Assembly (NCBI GenBank): GCA_029287595.1
Contig: JARFQU010000226.1
Span: 1-60,784, forward strand
Reading direction: 5' to 3'
DNA: 60,784 nucleotides
Source: Halioglobus sp.
GTDB taxonomy: Bacteria; Pseudomonadota; Gammaproteobacteria; Pseudomonadales; Halieaceae
The position numbers and the translations under genes are program-made. Positions 30,746-39,226 of the stretch are shown in pieces. Positions within the stretch are counted from its first letter, which is position 1; every line of letters starts with the position of its first letter. A model generated the notes under the pieces. The model saw nothing but the letters and a program-made list of their open reading frames with translations. It was not told where the DNA came from and did no database searches.

Positions 30746-31800
30746 GCCAGTAATTCCTCCAGTGCCCGCACTAACGCATCGCACTGGGCGTCGGTGCCAA
30801 TACTGATGCGCAGGTATTCATCAATACGCGGCTTGTCAAAATATCGCACTATGATGCCCCGCTCGCGCAGTGCCGCAAACAGGGAGCGGGCGGCGCGCTG
30901 CGGGTGCCGGGCGAAAACAAAGTTCGCCCCTGAGGGCAGCACCTCGAATCCAAGGTCGCCCAGTTCGCCCACCAGGCGCTCGCGGCTGGCTATGACCCTG
31001 GCACATATGGCCGCGAAGTAATCCTCATCCTCCAGCGCCGCCAGCGCAGCGTGCTGGGCCAGCACATCCAAAGGATAGGAGTTAAAGCAGTTCTTGACGC
31101 GCTCCAGCCCCTGAATAAGCTGCGCGTCTCCCATGGCCACGCCTACCCGAAGGCCGGCCAGCGCCCTGGACTTGGACAGGGTCTGTACGACCAGGAGATT
31201 GTCATAATCAGCGATTAATCCCACGGCGGACTCACCACCAAAATCAATATACGCCTCGTCTATCACCACCACGGAGTCCCTGTTAGCCTGCAGCAGCGCG
31301 GCAATACCTGCCAGTGGCATCAGCATGCCAGTGGGTGCATTGGGATTGGGAATGATGATGCCGCCGTTGGCCGGGGGAAATGCCACTGGATCAATACTGA
31401 AATCCTGGGCCAGCGGCACCTGGCAATAATCGATACCATAAAGATCACACCACACCGGATAAAAACTGTAGCTGATATCCGGAAAACACAGGGGCAGATC
31501 GTGGTTCAGCAGGGCCTGGAACACATGGGCCAGAACTTCATCGGAGCCGTTGCCGACGAACACCTGTTCCGGCCGCAGTCCATTGCGCGACGCGAAAGCC
31601 TGTTTCAGCGCAAGGGACTCGGGGTCCGGATACAGGCGCAGGCTGTCTGCGGTGGTGGCGGCAATAGCGCGCATCACCTGCGGCGAAGGCTCATAGGGGC
31701 TTTCATTGGTATTGAGCTTGACCAGCCGATCGTGCCGCGGTTGCTCTCCCGGCACATAGGGTGTCAGCTTCCCGACCACGTCACTCCAGTAACGACTCAT
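30742..31800 (-). CDS. hisC: Histidinol-phosphate aminotransferase (HisC)
   Basis: PLP-dependent aminotransferase of histidine synthesis, fold type I. The substrate loop [12 protein letters not shown] is near the N-terminus, the PLP phosphate region is [10 protein letters not shown], and the Schiff-base lysine is in [14 protein letters not shown]. The C-terminal arginine is in YLRISIGT. I set the start at the ATG at 31800 (352 residues, [20 protein letters not shown]). The upstream extension runs into the tRNA terminator. It stands alone without other his genes, and hisC paralogues can also accept aromatic amino acids. Confidence 0.92.
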   Translation of the reverse strand: MSRYWSDVVGKLTPYVPGEQPRHDRLVKLNTNESPYEPSPQVMRAIAATTADSLRLYPDPESLALKQAFASRNGLRPEQVFVGNGSDEVLAHVFQALLNHDLPLCFPDISYSFYPVWCDLYGIDYCQVPLAQDFSIDPVAFPPANGGIIIPNPNAPTGMLMPLAGIAALLQANRDSVVVIDEAYIDFGGESAVGLIADYDNLLVVQTLSKSRALAGLRVGVAMGDAQLIQGLERVKNCFNSYPLDVLAQHAALAALEDEDYFAAICARVIASRERLVGELGDLGFEVLPSGANFVFARHPQRAARSLFAALRERGIIVRYFDKPRIDEYLRISIGTDAQCDALVRALEELLA

Positions 31801-31828
31801 GTCCACCCTACCCGCCTTCAGCAGTGCA

Positions 31829-31861
31829 TAAAAATAAAAAGCCCGAGTGTACATCGGGCTT
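31829..31861 (-). terminator. Intrinsic terminator after tRNA-Glu copy 2
   Basis: Minus-strand stem AAGCCCGA-TGTACAC-TCGGGCTT followed by TTTATTTTT. It lies 10 bases past the tRNA 3' end and ahead of hisC. Confidence 0.92.
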
Positions 31862-31870
31862 GACTGAAAA

Positions 31871-31946
31871 TGGCGTCCCCTAGGGGGTTCGAACCCCTGT
31901 TACCGCCGTGAAAGGGCAGTGTCCTGGACCACTAGACGAAGGGGAC
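31871..31946 (-). tRNA. tRNA-Glu (anticodon TTC), copy 2
   Basis: A 76-base cloverleaf with encoded CCA, identical to copy 1 (3371-3446) except for two D-arm bases (GGTCCAGG here). It is a single-gene unit with its own promoter and terminator. Confidence 0.97.
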
Positions 31947-31994
31947 GCAGCGCTTCTTGTGCCGCATTAATACCGCACACAAAAAAGCCGCGCT

Positions 31995-32022
31995 ATTGTA
32001 CCCAAGCATGGCCTGGATGCAA
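31995..32022 (-). promoter_or_regulatory. Promoter of tRNA-Glu copy 2
   Basis: Minus-strand -35 TTGCAT (32017-32022), a 16-base spacer and -10 TACAAT (31995-32000). The leader before the tRNA is about 40 bases and contains a T-run. Confidence 0.75.
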
Positions 32023-32051
32023 ACAACGCGGCAAGGTAGTGGGGATCAGAT

Positions 32052-32072
32052 GGCGGTGTTTGCGTCACCGCC
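32052..32072 (-). terminator. Hairpin after the porin gene
   Basis: Perfect 7-bp stem GGCGGTG/CACCGCC with a 7-base loop, 26 bases past the porin stop. No T-run follows on either strand, so it may act as an mRNA 3' stabiliser or a Rho-associated end and not a classical terminator. Confidence 0.5.
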
Positions 32073-32097
32073 TCTTCACTACACCTGGAAAGCTATC

Positions 32098-33354
32098 CTA
32101 GTACTTGAAGCCCGTATCCAGCATCAGGCGGGTGTAATCCGCATCATTGCCCAGATCGACACCGCGGCTGCCGTCGAAATACGTGGTACCAACGTACCAC
32201 GCGTTGTCGATCATGTACTTGGCCGAGAACTTGTGTCCCTCTCCGTCGGTACCGCCGCCCATGAAGTCGGAGTCGGTGATCAGGCCCAGGGTTGCGTCTG
32301 CCTCGAGATCCTCATACTGGTACTGCACCTGCCAGCTGCCCTGAGCCTTGGCCTTGCCCAGTTTCACACCCGCCAGGTAACCGGTTTCCAGGTCGTCCGC
32401 ATCATCGTTCTCGACATAGTCCCCGTAAACGGTGACCGCCATGTCAAACAAGTTGAAGCTCACACCCAGTGACAGGTTGTAGAGGTTGTAGTCGTACTGG
32501 TAAACCTCCTCGCCATTTTCGCTAATTGTGGAGTTGCCAAAAAAGTCGTCGTCATAGATAGCCGTACGGCCCTTGGTAGGGATATCCAGGTACTTGGCCG
32601 CTGCAGTTAACTTCAGGCTCTCGAAAAGTGTGAACTCGGCGCCGACCTGGGCACCCCAGATCCCATCGTCATCGTTCCTGCTGTCACTTTCGATGAAGTT
32701 GTATGACGCATTAGCGAAAAACATGTCGTTGGACCAGCCAGCAGCTATACCTTCGGGGCGGAAGTCGCCATCCCAGATCAGGCTGCTCTTTTGCTCCACG
32801 TAGTAGTTGTTCTTGAACTTGCCCGCGGTCACGTAGGTGTTTTCAAGACCCGTCCATCGCAGATAACCCAGGTCGAGGCGAACGTCTTTGGTGGAGCCAC
32901 CGCCTCCCAGGGTCTGGTTGGTAGACACCGGGTCATCGCCACCGGTAGCCAGGCCCAGCCCCACTTCCGTGGTATCGGAAGGCTTGGCGATCAACGCGGC
33001 GCGCGCGCGGATACGGTTCCGATCGCGGTCATTCTTGCCATCTTCTTCAATGTCCTCGTAACGGTAGCGGAAATCACCCTTCCACTTGACGCTCTCAGCC
33101 CAGGAAGTGGATTTGTTCTGCTTTTCCAGCGTGGCTATCTTTTCATTGGTGGCGCTGAGGTCTTCCACGGTCACGAATGTACCGACACCCATAGCCTTGA
33201 GCTTCTGATTTTCCGCTTCCAGTGCATTCACCCGATTAGCCAGGGCGGCATACTGTTCCTTGAACTCCCGCCACTCCGATTCAGGCACATCGGCATAGAC
33301 TCCGACGCTGCCGAACAACACGCTGGCAACCGCTACTGACATCACTTTTTTCAT
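32098..33354 (-). CDS. Outer-membrane porin, PhoB-controlled
   Basis: 418-residue beta-barrel protein of the putative porin family. The signal peptide is MKKVMSVAVASVLFGSVGVYA with cleavage before DVPE. A short periplasmic coiled coil follows (about residues 30-75, EQYAALANRVNALEAENQKL), then alternating amphipathic strands ending in the C-terminal aromatic GFKY. The N-terminal coiled coil plus barrel resembles phosphate-selective OprP/OprO-type porins. I did not find a clear lysine ladder, so selectivity is unproven. The start is at 33354 behind a very strong GGGGGAAG. A PhoB box at 33418-33446 makes it part of the phosphate regulon, next to pst-pho. Confidence 0.85.
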   Translation of the reverse strand: MKKVMSVAVASVLFGSVGVYADVPESEWREFKEQYAALANRVNALEAENQKLKAMGVGTFVTVEDLSATNEKIATLEKQNKSTSWAESVKWKGDFRYRYEDIEEDGKNDRDRNRIRARAALIAKPSDTTEVGLGLATGGDDPVSTNQTLGGGGSTKDVRLDLGYLRWTGLENTYVTAGKFKNNYYVEQKSSLIWDGDFRPEGIAAGWSNDMFFANASYNFIESDSRNDDDGIWGAQVGAEFTLFESLKLTAAAKYLDIPTKGRTAIYDDDFFGNSTISENGEEVYQYDYNLYNLSLGVSFNLFDMAVTVYGDYVENDDADDLETGYLAGVKLGKAKAQGSWQVQYQYEDLEADATLGLITDSDFMGGGTDGEGHKFSAKYMIDNAWYVGTTYFDGSRGVDLGNDADYTRLMLDTGFKY

Positions 33355-33722
33355 GTTTCTTCCCCCTAAAAAGTTAGTGCTTAATAAACCGTTTGTGCTC
33401 ATTACGCTGCGCAGAATATGACGCTAAGATGACAATTTCATGACAGGGAGGGAGAAATATTTCTTACCACGACCAGCGCAAAAGCCATTTGAGCTGGCAG
33501 TCTGGATGCATTGATGCACAGGGACAGCTTGCGTACATCAAACCGGGCAGGATAAGGCGCGCAAATGTGATGTTTAAGACAAGGGAGAAGGAATATTACA
33601 CATCATGCCCTCCCCGAGAGGCGTGCTTGAGTTGGCAGTTATCGGCGATTCAGGGGGTAGCGCAGTTACGTGGGATGAAAAGATGACACAATTCAGTGGC
33701 GCACGGGGCGCCGCCGGGATGA
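33355..33722. other. 368-base intergenic stretch beside the porin
   Basis: Holds the porin leader and its PhoB box (33413-33446). The rest (33447-33722) shows no convincing gene. TTGAG(C/T)TGGCAGT occurs twice, at 33489-33501 and 33627-33639, 138 bases apart, with no known meaning. An open frame at 33489-33686 lacks family features. Confidence 0.5.
33413..33446 (-). promoter_or_regulatory. PhoB box and -10 of the porin gene
   Basis: On the minus strand three repeats in 11-base register: CTGTCAT-GAAA-TTGTCAT-CTTA-GCGTCAT (33418-33446). The first two form an almost perfect Pho box. Exactly ten bases past the second repeat lies -10 TATTCT (33413-33418), the same spacing as I recall for E. coli pstS. 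There is no separate -35, as expected for a PhoB-activated promoter. Confidence 0.9.
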
Positions 33723-33848
33723 TCAGGCGAAAATACCGACCAGAATATAGCTGAGAGACACGACTAACACCGCTTCAACAGCGAGTGTAGCGGGTCTGAT
33801 CGCAGGCGATTTGGTCCTGAGTTCAGTGTGTGCTGTATGTAAATTCAT
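33723..33848 (-). CDS. Small membrane protein, 41 residues
   Basis: Starts at ATG 33848 after GGGGTGAGC, a strong ribosome-binding site. The first 18 residues are polar with four basic residues or histidines. The last 20 (TLAVEAVLVVSLSYILVGIF) form one hydrophobic helix, so an N-in, single-pass inner-membrane protein is likely. A sigma-70 promoter fits upstream: -35 TTGTCT (33909-33914), 17 bases, -10 TATATT (33886-33891). It is divergent from the ribbon-helix-helix gene and shares its control region. Not a recognised family. The good initiation signals support it, but its small size leaves doubt. Confidence 0.5.
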   Translation of the reverse strand: MNLHTAHTELRTKSPAIRPATLAVEAVLVVSLSYILVGIFA

Positions 33849-33874
33849 GCTCACCCCATCTGATTGAAACCACT

Positions 33875-33935
33875 TGTATACACATAATATATACCTGGAG
33901 AAATGCAAAGACAAGGTGTATACATGTGCTAAAAT
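33875..33935. promoter_or_regulatory. Divergent promoters with twin TGTATACA sites
   Basis: The palindrome TGTATACA occurs at 33875-33882 and 33917-33924, start-to-start 42 bases, or four helical turns. The first covers the predicted start point of the leftward promoter (-10 at 33886-33891). The second sits between the -35 and -10 positions of a rightward extended -10 promoter, TGCTAAAAT (33927-33935). This layout suits an operator pair for a small dimeric repressor. Binding by the adjacent ribbon-helix-helix protein is inference. Confidence 0.6.
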
Positions 33936-33971
33936 ACCACTTTCTTGATCCCCTTAAATCAGTGGCTTGGC

Positions 33972-34151
33972 ATGTCTAAGACCAAACTTCTCAATATCCG
34001 TATTGATCCGGAGCTGAAAAAGAAAGCAAAAAAGCTCGCTGAAGCGGATGGTCGCTCCCTGTCAAACTGGGTGACGAGGCTGATATCAAGCACGGTAAAG
34101 GAGGCGGAAAAAAACGCCAGCAACGCCGACGATGCAAAGAATTCCGACTAA
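33972..34151 (+). CDS. Ribbon-helix-helix (Arc/CopG-type) DNA-binding protein
   Basis: A 59-residue protein starting MSKTKLLNIRIDPELKKKAK. Residues 5-10 form the DNA-contacting beta strand (KLLNIRI). Two helices follow (PELKKKAKKLAEADGRS and SNWVTRLISSTVKEAEK), then a polar tail. This is the standard ribbon-helix-helix fold of plasmid and antitoxin-type repressors. No toxin gene lies downstream, so it is an orphan by context. I take ATG 33972 over an upstream TTG because the strand begins there. No ribosome-binding site is clear, so it may be made at low level or from a near-leaderless message. Confidence 0.75.
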   Translation: MSKTKLLNIRIDPELKKKAKKLAEADGRSLSNWVTRLISSTVKEAEKNASNADDAKNSD

Positions 34152-34285
34152 TCCAGGTACCTGCTGCCAGGGCACTCCCGGTGGCGCAGGCCGCTACCCT
34201 GCGTCAGTTAGACCACGGCTGAATAGATATTTTCCGTGTATGCGCTGCCGGCTAATGTTCCCGGGTTATTGCTCCCCGTCATTTC

Positions 34286-35170
34286 TCAGCCGAAGCGGCC
34301 GGTAATATAGTTTTCGGTCAATTCATGCCTGGGCATGGTGAACACCTGCTTGGTAGGACCTACTTCGATTAATTTACCCAGGTGAAAATAGGCGGTGCGT
34401 TGCGAAACACGCGCAGCCTGCTGCATTGAGTGGGTAACAATGGCGATGGTATATCGCTCCTTTAATTCGTCAATCAGTTCTTCAATGCGTGCGGTCGCGA
34501 TCGGGTCGAGTGCCGAGCAGGGCTCATCCATAAGGATAACCTCCGGGCTTACAGCGATGGCCCGGGCGATACACAGGCGCTGCTGCTGACCACCGGACAG
34601 TCCGGTTCCAGGCTGGTCCAGTAAGTCCTTGACCTCCTCAAACAGGCTGGCCCTGCGCAGGCTTTTCTCCACGATTTCATCGAGATCCGCCTTGGTATGG
34701 GCAAGTCCATGGATGCGTGCTCCGTAGGCAACATTTTCATAGATGGATTTTGGAAACGGGTTGGGTTTCTGAAACACCATGCCCACGCGAGCGCGCAGCA
34801 TCACTGTATCCTGACCGCCGTGGTAAACATCTTCCTGGTCCAGATGAATATTACCCTCCATACGACAACCCGGGATAATGTCGTTCATACGATTGAAGGT
34901 GCGCAGGAACGTCGACTTGCCGCATCCGGAGGGGCCGATCATGGCTATTACCTCGTTCTTGCCGATATCCAGGGAAACATTGTGGATGGCCTGCTTGTCG
35001 CCGTAGTAGACATTGACGTTACGAGCGGACATTTTGGGGTCGTCCACAAATGGCCAGCCGATGGTTTCGTAACCGCTTACATCTGCATGATCATGGATAT
35101 CCAGGGCCTCCCGGTTGCCCACGGCGCTACTGTCGCCAACACCTTCAGCGGTTACCGCTATCGAATTCAT
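34286..35170 (-). CDS. pstB: Phosphate ABC transporter ATP-binding protein (PstB)
   Basis: ATPase of the high-affinity phosphate importer. Walker [13 protein letters not shown] signature [14 protein letters not shown] and Walker [14 protein letters not shown] are intact. There is an N-terminal extension of about 45 residues compared with E. coli PstB (257). I prefer the ATG at 35170, which has AAGGAT nine bases ahead. An ATG six codons upstream (35188) is also open. Last gene of the pho-pst run. Confidence 0.95.
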   Translation of the reverse strand: MNSIAVTAEGVGDSSAVGNREALDIHDHADVSGYETIGWPFVDDPKMSARNVNVYYGDKQAIHNVSLDIGKNEVIAMIGPSGCGKSTFLRTFNRMNDIIPGCRMEGNIHLDQEDVYHGGQDTVMLRARVGMVFQKPNPFPKSIYENVAYGARIHGLAHTKADLDEIVEKSLRRASLFEEVKDLLDQPGTGLSGGQQQRLCIARAIAVSPEVILMDEPCSALDPIATARIEELIDELKERYTIAIVTHSMQQAARVSQRTAYFHLGKLIEVGPTKQVFTMPRHELTENYITGRFG

Positions 35171-35204
35171 GTCGTCAGATCCTTGCATGTTAGTGCCTGT
35201 AAGA

Positions 35205-36494
35205 CTATTTCAGTTCAAAACGCTTGCGCAGGTAAATTGCCAGTGCATTCATTACGATCAAAAAACCCATCAGTACCATGATGGCGGCAGAGGTTTTCTC
35301 CATAAAGCCCCGCTCGGGGCTGTCAGCCCACAAGAATATCTGCACCGGCAGCACCGTGGCAGGATCGGTAACACCGCCTGGCACGTCCATTATAAAGGCA
35401 ACCATGCCGATCATCAGCAGCGGCGCAGATTCCCCCAGCGCCTGGGCCATACCGATTATGGAGCCGGTGAGAATGCCGGGCATGGCCACGGGAAGCACAT
35501 GATGAAAAACAGTCTGCAACGGTGACGCGCCCACACCCAGGGCAGCCTGGCGAATTGAGGGTGAGACCGACTGTATGGCCGCCCTGGAGGTAATGATAAT
35601 GGTAGGCAAGGTCATCAGGGACAATACAATGCCACCCACCAGCGGCGCCGAACGGGGCAGCTCGAAAAAGTTGATGAACACGGCGAGACCCAGTAGCCCG
35701 AAAACGATGGAGGGCACCGCCGCGAGGTTGTTGATATTGATCTCAATCAGGTCGGTGAGACGGTTGCGTGGCGCGAACTCCTCCAGGTAGACAGCGGCAA
35801 ACACACCGATGGGAAAGGCCAGGAGAAAGGTCACCAGCAGGGTGAAGAAAGAGCCGTACAGCGCAGCCTTGATTCCCGCCAGCTCCGGCTCCCGGGAATC
35901 CCCGGTACTGAAAAACAGCGTATTAAATCGCGATTCCGTGCGACCCTGCTGGGCAAGCGAGTCCAGCCACTGCATCTGCGTATCCTTTACCCGGCGGTCG
36001 GTCTCGGGAATTTCCCGGGTGACCTGTCCCTTGAGGTACGCGCCGGCCTCGGAGTGGGCCATCAGCCAGATATCCTGGGTCTTCCCTATGACCTGGGGAT
36101 TGTCGATCACATAATCACGCAGCTGATATTCCGCCCCAATACTGATCAGGCGATAAAGCTGGCGCTTTTCCTGGCGCCCACTGGCCTCGGGAAACATCTG
36201 CCGCAGACTGGCTTTAACCACTCCCAGGTAATCAGCCTGGTAGAGGGCCTCGCTGCTGGCCCCGGGCTCGACACCAAGTCGATCGGCGTCAAAGTCAACA
36301 CTCAGCTGGATGTACTGCTGGGTAAACGCCGGGTATCCCTTGCTCACGATATCGAACAACAGGATGAACAAAAAGGCAAAACCGGTGAGCACAGCTAGAC
36401 GCCCATACCACTGGAAGCGCTTTTCCCGGGCGTAGCGTTTCTTCAGCGAGGCCTGTATCACCTCGGTGTTCTTGTAGCTATCCTGGTTACTCAT
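35205..36494 (-). CDS. pstA: Phosphate ABC transporter permease (PstA)
   Basis: 429 residues, much longer than E. coli PstA (296). The first transmembrane helix is at about 32-50. A periplasmic insert of roughly 150 residues follows (about 51-205), rich in charged residues, and then the five-helix permease core containing the EAA-type loop [22 protein letters not shown]. The insert seems to be a lineage feature shared with the enlarged PstC here. The start overlaps the pstC stop by eight bases. Confidence 0.94.
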   Translation of the reverse strand: MSNQDSYKNTEVIQASLKKRYAREKRFQWYGRLAVLTGFAFLFILLFDIVSKGYPAFTQQYIQLSVDFDADRLGVEPGASSEALYQADYLGVVKASLRQMFPEASGRQEKRQLYRLISIGAEYQLRDYVIDNPQVIGKTQDIWLMAHSEAGAYLKGQVTREIPETDRRVKDTQMQWLDSLAQQGRTESRFNTLFFSTGDSREPELAGIKAALYGSFFTLLVTFLLAFPIGVFAAVYLEEFAPRNRLTDLIEININNLAAVPSIVFGLLGLAVFINFFELPRSAPLVGGIVLSLMTLPTIIITSRAAIQSVSPSIRQAALGVGASPLQTVFHHVLPVAMPGILTGSIIGMAQALGESAPLLMIGMVAFIMDVPGGVTDPATVLPVQIFLWADSPERGFMEKTSAAIMVLMGFLIVMNALAIYLRKRFELK

Positions 36495-37881
36495 ATTGCT
36501 CCCGGTATTTCCTGACCACGTAGAGGGCGACCACGTTGAGCAGCAGCGTCACAAAAAACAGCACCAGTCCCAGGGCAAATGCCGCCAGGGTCTTGGGGCT
36601 GTCAAACTCCTGATCCCCGACCAGCAAGGTGACAATTTGCACGGTAATGGTGGTCACCGCCTCCAGGGGATTGGCGGTCAGCTTGGCCGACAGGCCAGCG
36701 GCCATCACCACGATCATGGTTTCACCAATGGCCCTCGAAACCGCCAGCAAAATACCTCCGACAATACCCGGCAGTGCAGCCGGTATCAGCACCTTGCGGA
36801 TAGTTTCATTCATGGTGGCCCCCATACCCAGCGACGCTTCGCGCATGGTATCGGGTACCGCGTTGATAATGTCGTCAGACAGGGACATCACAAAGGGTAT
36901 GATCATGATGCCCATGACAATCCCCGCCGCCAGGGCACTCTCAGAGGCCACCGTCAGCCCCAGACTTTCACCGAGGTTGCGAATAAACGGCGCCACGGTC
37001 AGGGCGGCAAAGAAGCCGTACACCACCGTAGGTACGCCCGCCAGTATTTCGAGTACCGGCTTGGTGACGGCACGAAATCGACGACTGGCATATTCCGACA
37101 GGTAAATAGCCGACATCAGGCCAACCGGCACGGCAATCACCATAGCGACCATTGAAATCAACAGGGTGCCCACCAGCAAGGGAACAAAGCCAAAGGAGCC
37201 GGATGCCGCTACCTGGTCAATGCGGATGGCCATTTGCGGACTCCACTGGAGTCCGAACAGGAAATCTGTCAGCGGAATGGTCTGGAAAAAACGCAGCGCC
37301 TCGAATAACACCGAAAGCACAATCCCAAGGGTGATCAGCACCGCGATAAAAGAACAGGCAAACAGGATCCATTTGCAGATGCTCTCTACGTGGTTGCGGG
37401 CGCGCAGTGCAGGGGTCACCCGCTGTACTGCCAATACGCCTCCTATCACCGCCACCAGTGCCACCAGCAGGGCCTTCATTACGCCGCTGGTGGATTTCAA
37501 TTCAAGGTAATGGTCCGCAGCCGACACCTGGGCCTGGTCCAGCAGATCGGCGTCACTGGAACCCGATGCGTAACTAACAATCTGGTTGTAATACAGGCCC
37601 AGCTCGCTGTGCGGCAACTGCTGCACCGCGACCGGCAATTCCTCAACCACCAGCTTGTGAATTACCCGGGGCTCAAAGCCCACCCACAACACCAGCAGCA
37701 ACAGGGCAGGCAGAGCCGCCCACAAGCCGGCCATATACCCGTAGTGCTTGGGCAGAGAGTGCAGCAAACTCATGCCGCCCTCCCCCATCGCCATCGCCAC
37801 TTTGTGGGAGCGTTTACGTCCCGCAATGAAACTGACGAAAGTAAGCGCGATCAACACCAGAAAAACTGTCGACGTCTGCAT
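36487..37881 (-). CDS. pstC: Phosphate ABC transporter permease (PstC)
   Basis: 464 residues against 319 in E. coli. There are two N-terminal hydrophobic segments (about 2-20 and 52-72) before a periplasmic stretch to about 135, then the permease core with the cytoplasmic loop MREASLGMGATMNETIRKVLIP. It overlaps pstA. A hairpin array lies between it and pstS, so expression is probably below that of the binding protein. Confidence 0.94.
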   Translation of the reverse strand: MQTSTVFLVLIALTFVSFIAGRKRSHKVAMAMGEGGMSLLHSLPKHYGYMAGLWAALPALLLLVLWVGFEPRVIHKLVVEELPVAVQQLPHSELGLYYNQIVSYASGSSDADLLDQAQVSAADHYLELKSTSGVMKALLVALVAVIGGVLAVQRVTPALRARNHVESICKWILFACSFIAVLITLGIVLSVLFEALRFFQTIPLTDFLFGLQWSPQMAIRIDQVAASGSFGFVPLLVGTLLISMVAMVIAVPVGLMSAIYLSEYASRRFRAVTKPVLEILAGVPTVVYGFFAALTVAPFIRNLGESLGLTVASESALAAGIVMGIMIIPFVMSLSDDIINAVPDTMREASLGMGATMNETIRKVLIPAALPGIVGGILLAVSRAIGETMIVVMAAGLSAKLTANPLEAVTTITVQIVTLLVGDQEFDSPKTLAAFALGLVLFFVTLLLNVVALYVVRKYREQYE

Positions 37882-37894
37882 TACCGCCCCATTC

Positions 37895-37969
37895 TAAAAA
37901 ACAAAAACGGCTACGTCGCCGTTTGAAGGCGACGCTCCGCTTGCATCAAAACTGCCACTAAAGTGGCAG
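37895..37969 (-). terminator. Attenuator hairpins between pstS and pstC
   Basis: Three stems on the minus strand after the pstS stop. First, CTGCCAC-TTTA-GTGGCAG with four T (37948-37969). Second, CGTCGCC/GGCGACG (37914-37920 with 37928-37934). Third, AAACGGC/GCCGTTT (37905-37911 with 37918-37924), followed by TTTG and six T (37895-37904). Stems two and three share bases 37918-37920 and exclude each other, an attenuator-like layout. Partial termination that keeps pstS above pstCAB is the simplest reading. Confidence 0.75.
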
Positions 37970-37976
37970 CAGCTTA

Positions 37977-39119
37977 CTACATTGACAGGCGCTTGAGGCT
38001 CTTGACATCCGCCTGGACCTGGGCAAGCTCATCTTCACTCAGGGGGATCAGGCCTCTCTCCGGCAGGTAGCCGTCTTCGCCCATGGCCTTTTCTGACGTG
38101 AATTCCATGGCGTACTCCTGGATTCCGGGAATTTTACCCACGTGCGCCGCCTTGATGTAGAAGTAAAGAGGACGTGATACCGGGTAATCGCCGCTGGCAA
38201 TGGAGTCAAAGCTGGGAGCCACACCATCTACCACGGCGCCCTGTACCTTGTCGCCATTCTCGTCCAGGAAGCTGAAACCGAAGATACCCATTGCATCGGG
38301 ATTGGCTTCCAGTTTCTGCACGATCAGGTTGTCGTTCTCACCCGCTTCGATGTAGGCGCCATCCTCACGCACCGCATAGGTGACCGTCTTGAAGATATCC
38401 TTACCCTTGGGCGCCTTACCCTTTTTCTCCTGCAACGCCTGGTACAGCCCGGTCGGGATGCCCAGCTTGCTCATCATGGCCTTGATTTCGTCAACCTGAT
38501 CCGCTCCCATACCGCGCAGGGCTTTAAGGTCGTCTACTCCCTGGGCGCCGCCACCCAGCGCCAGCTCGGCAAAGGCGTCACGGGTACCAGAGGTCGGAGG
38601 TGGACCCAACACCTCAATTTTAGTGGCCGGCAACGCAGAATTGACATCCTTCCAGGTTTTGTTCGGGTTCGGCGTCAATTTGCCATCGACACCAGGTACA
38701 TCCTTGGCCAGCGCCATATAGATGTCTTTGCGGCTGAGGTTGTATTGCACACTCTCCTTGGAATTGGCGATGGCGATGCCGTCAAAACCCACCAGGGCTT
38801 CCACGACATCCGTAACCCCATTGGCCTGGCAGTCATCATACTCACTCTTCTTGATACGTCGCGAGGAATTGGTGATATCAGGAGTACCGGCGCCTACGCC
38901 CTTGCAAAACAGCTTGAGCCCACCGCCCGACCCGGTCGACTCGATCTTCGGGGTTTTGAAATTGGTGGAACGACCGAAGCGCTCAGCCACCACTGTAGCG
39001 AAAGGGTAAACAGTCGAGGAGCCAACAATGCTGATCGTATCGCGACCCTGCGCCTGTGCTGCGTTGATGCCGCCACAAACAGCTGCAATGGCTACTGCAC
39101 CTAGAATTTTTCTGTACAC
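37977..39119 (-). CDS. pstS: Phosphate-binding protein (PstS)
   Basis: Periplasmic phosphate receptor of the Pst system. A signal peptide (residues 1-23, ending INAAQAQ) leads to the mature protein. The phosphate-site signature IVGSSTVYPFATVVAERF is at about 30-47, with TSGTRDAFAELALGG later. 380 residues, close to Pseudomonas-type PstS. The start is GTG at 39119, with GGAGTGA seven bases ahead. It has its own PhoB-type promoter at 39174-39218. Confidence 0.95.
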   Translation of the reverse strand: MYRKILGAVAIAAVCGGINAAQAQGRDTISIVGSSTVYPFATVVAERFGRSTNFKTPKIESTGSGGGLKLFCKGVGAGTPDITNSSRRIKKSEYDDCQANGVTDVVEALVGFDGIAIANSKESVQYNLSRKDIYMALAKDVPGVDGKLTPNPNKTWKDVNSALPATKIEVLGPPPTSGTRDAFAELALGGGAQGVDDLKALRGMGADQVDEIKAMMSKLGIPTGLYQALQEKKGKAPKGKDIFKTVTYAVREDGAYIEAGENDNLIVQKLEANPDAMGIFGFSFLDENGDKVQGAVVDGVAPSFDSIASGDYPVSRPLYFYIKAAHVGKIPGIQEYAMEFTSEKAMGEDGYLPERGLIPLSEDELAQVQADVKSLKRLSM

Positions 39120-39173
39120 GTAATAGTCACTCCGTATGGTAGTTGGGTTGGAATGCGGGCCAAGGAGCGGCGA

Positions 39174-39218
39174 ATTCTATGCCTTGATTGTTACGATAGT
39201 GTGACAAAACCCTGGCAA
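39174..39218 (-). promoter_or_regulatory. PhoB box and -10 of pstS
   Basis: Minus-strand repeats in 11-base register TTGCCAG-GGTT-TTGTCAC-ACTA-TCGTAAC (39190-39218). Only the middle repeat is close to consensus. Ten bases past the last repeat lies -10 TAGAAT (39174-39179). It is weaker than the boxes of the porin and phoB, but the position and spacing fit. Confidence 0.7.
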
Positions 39219-39226
39219 ATCTGCCA

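Noticed and set aside
33489-33686. 65-codon plus-strand frame in the porin upstream gap
   Set aside because: No ribosome-binding site, mixed composition and no family resemblance. The gap is better explained as regulatory or empty.
33972-34285. Toxin-antitoxin operon around the ribbon-helix-helix gene
   Set aside because: The 134 bases after the gene hold no toxin frame, and the next gene is pstB on the other strand.
37911-37946. 11-codon frame (MQAERRLQTAT) ending in the pstS-pstC hairpin, as a leader peptide
   Set aside because: No ribosome-binding site and no run of regulatory codons. Its overlap with the stems looks accidental.
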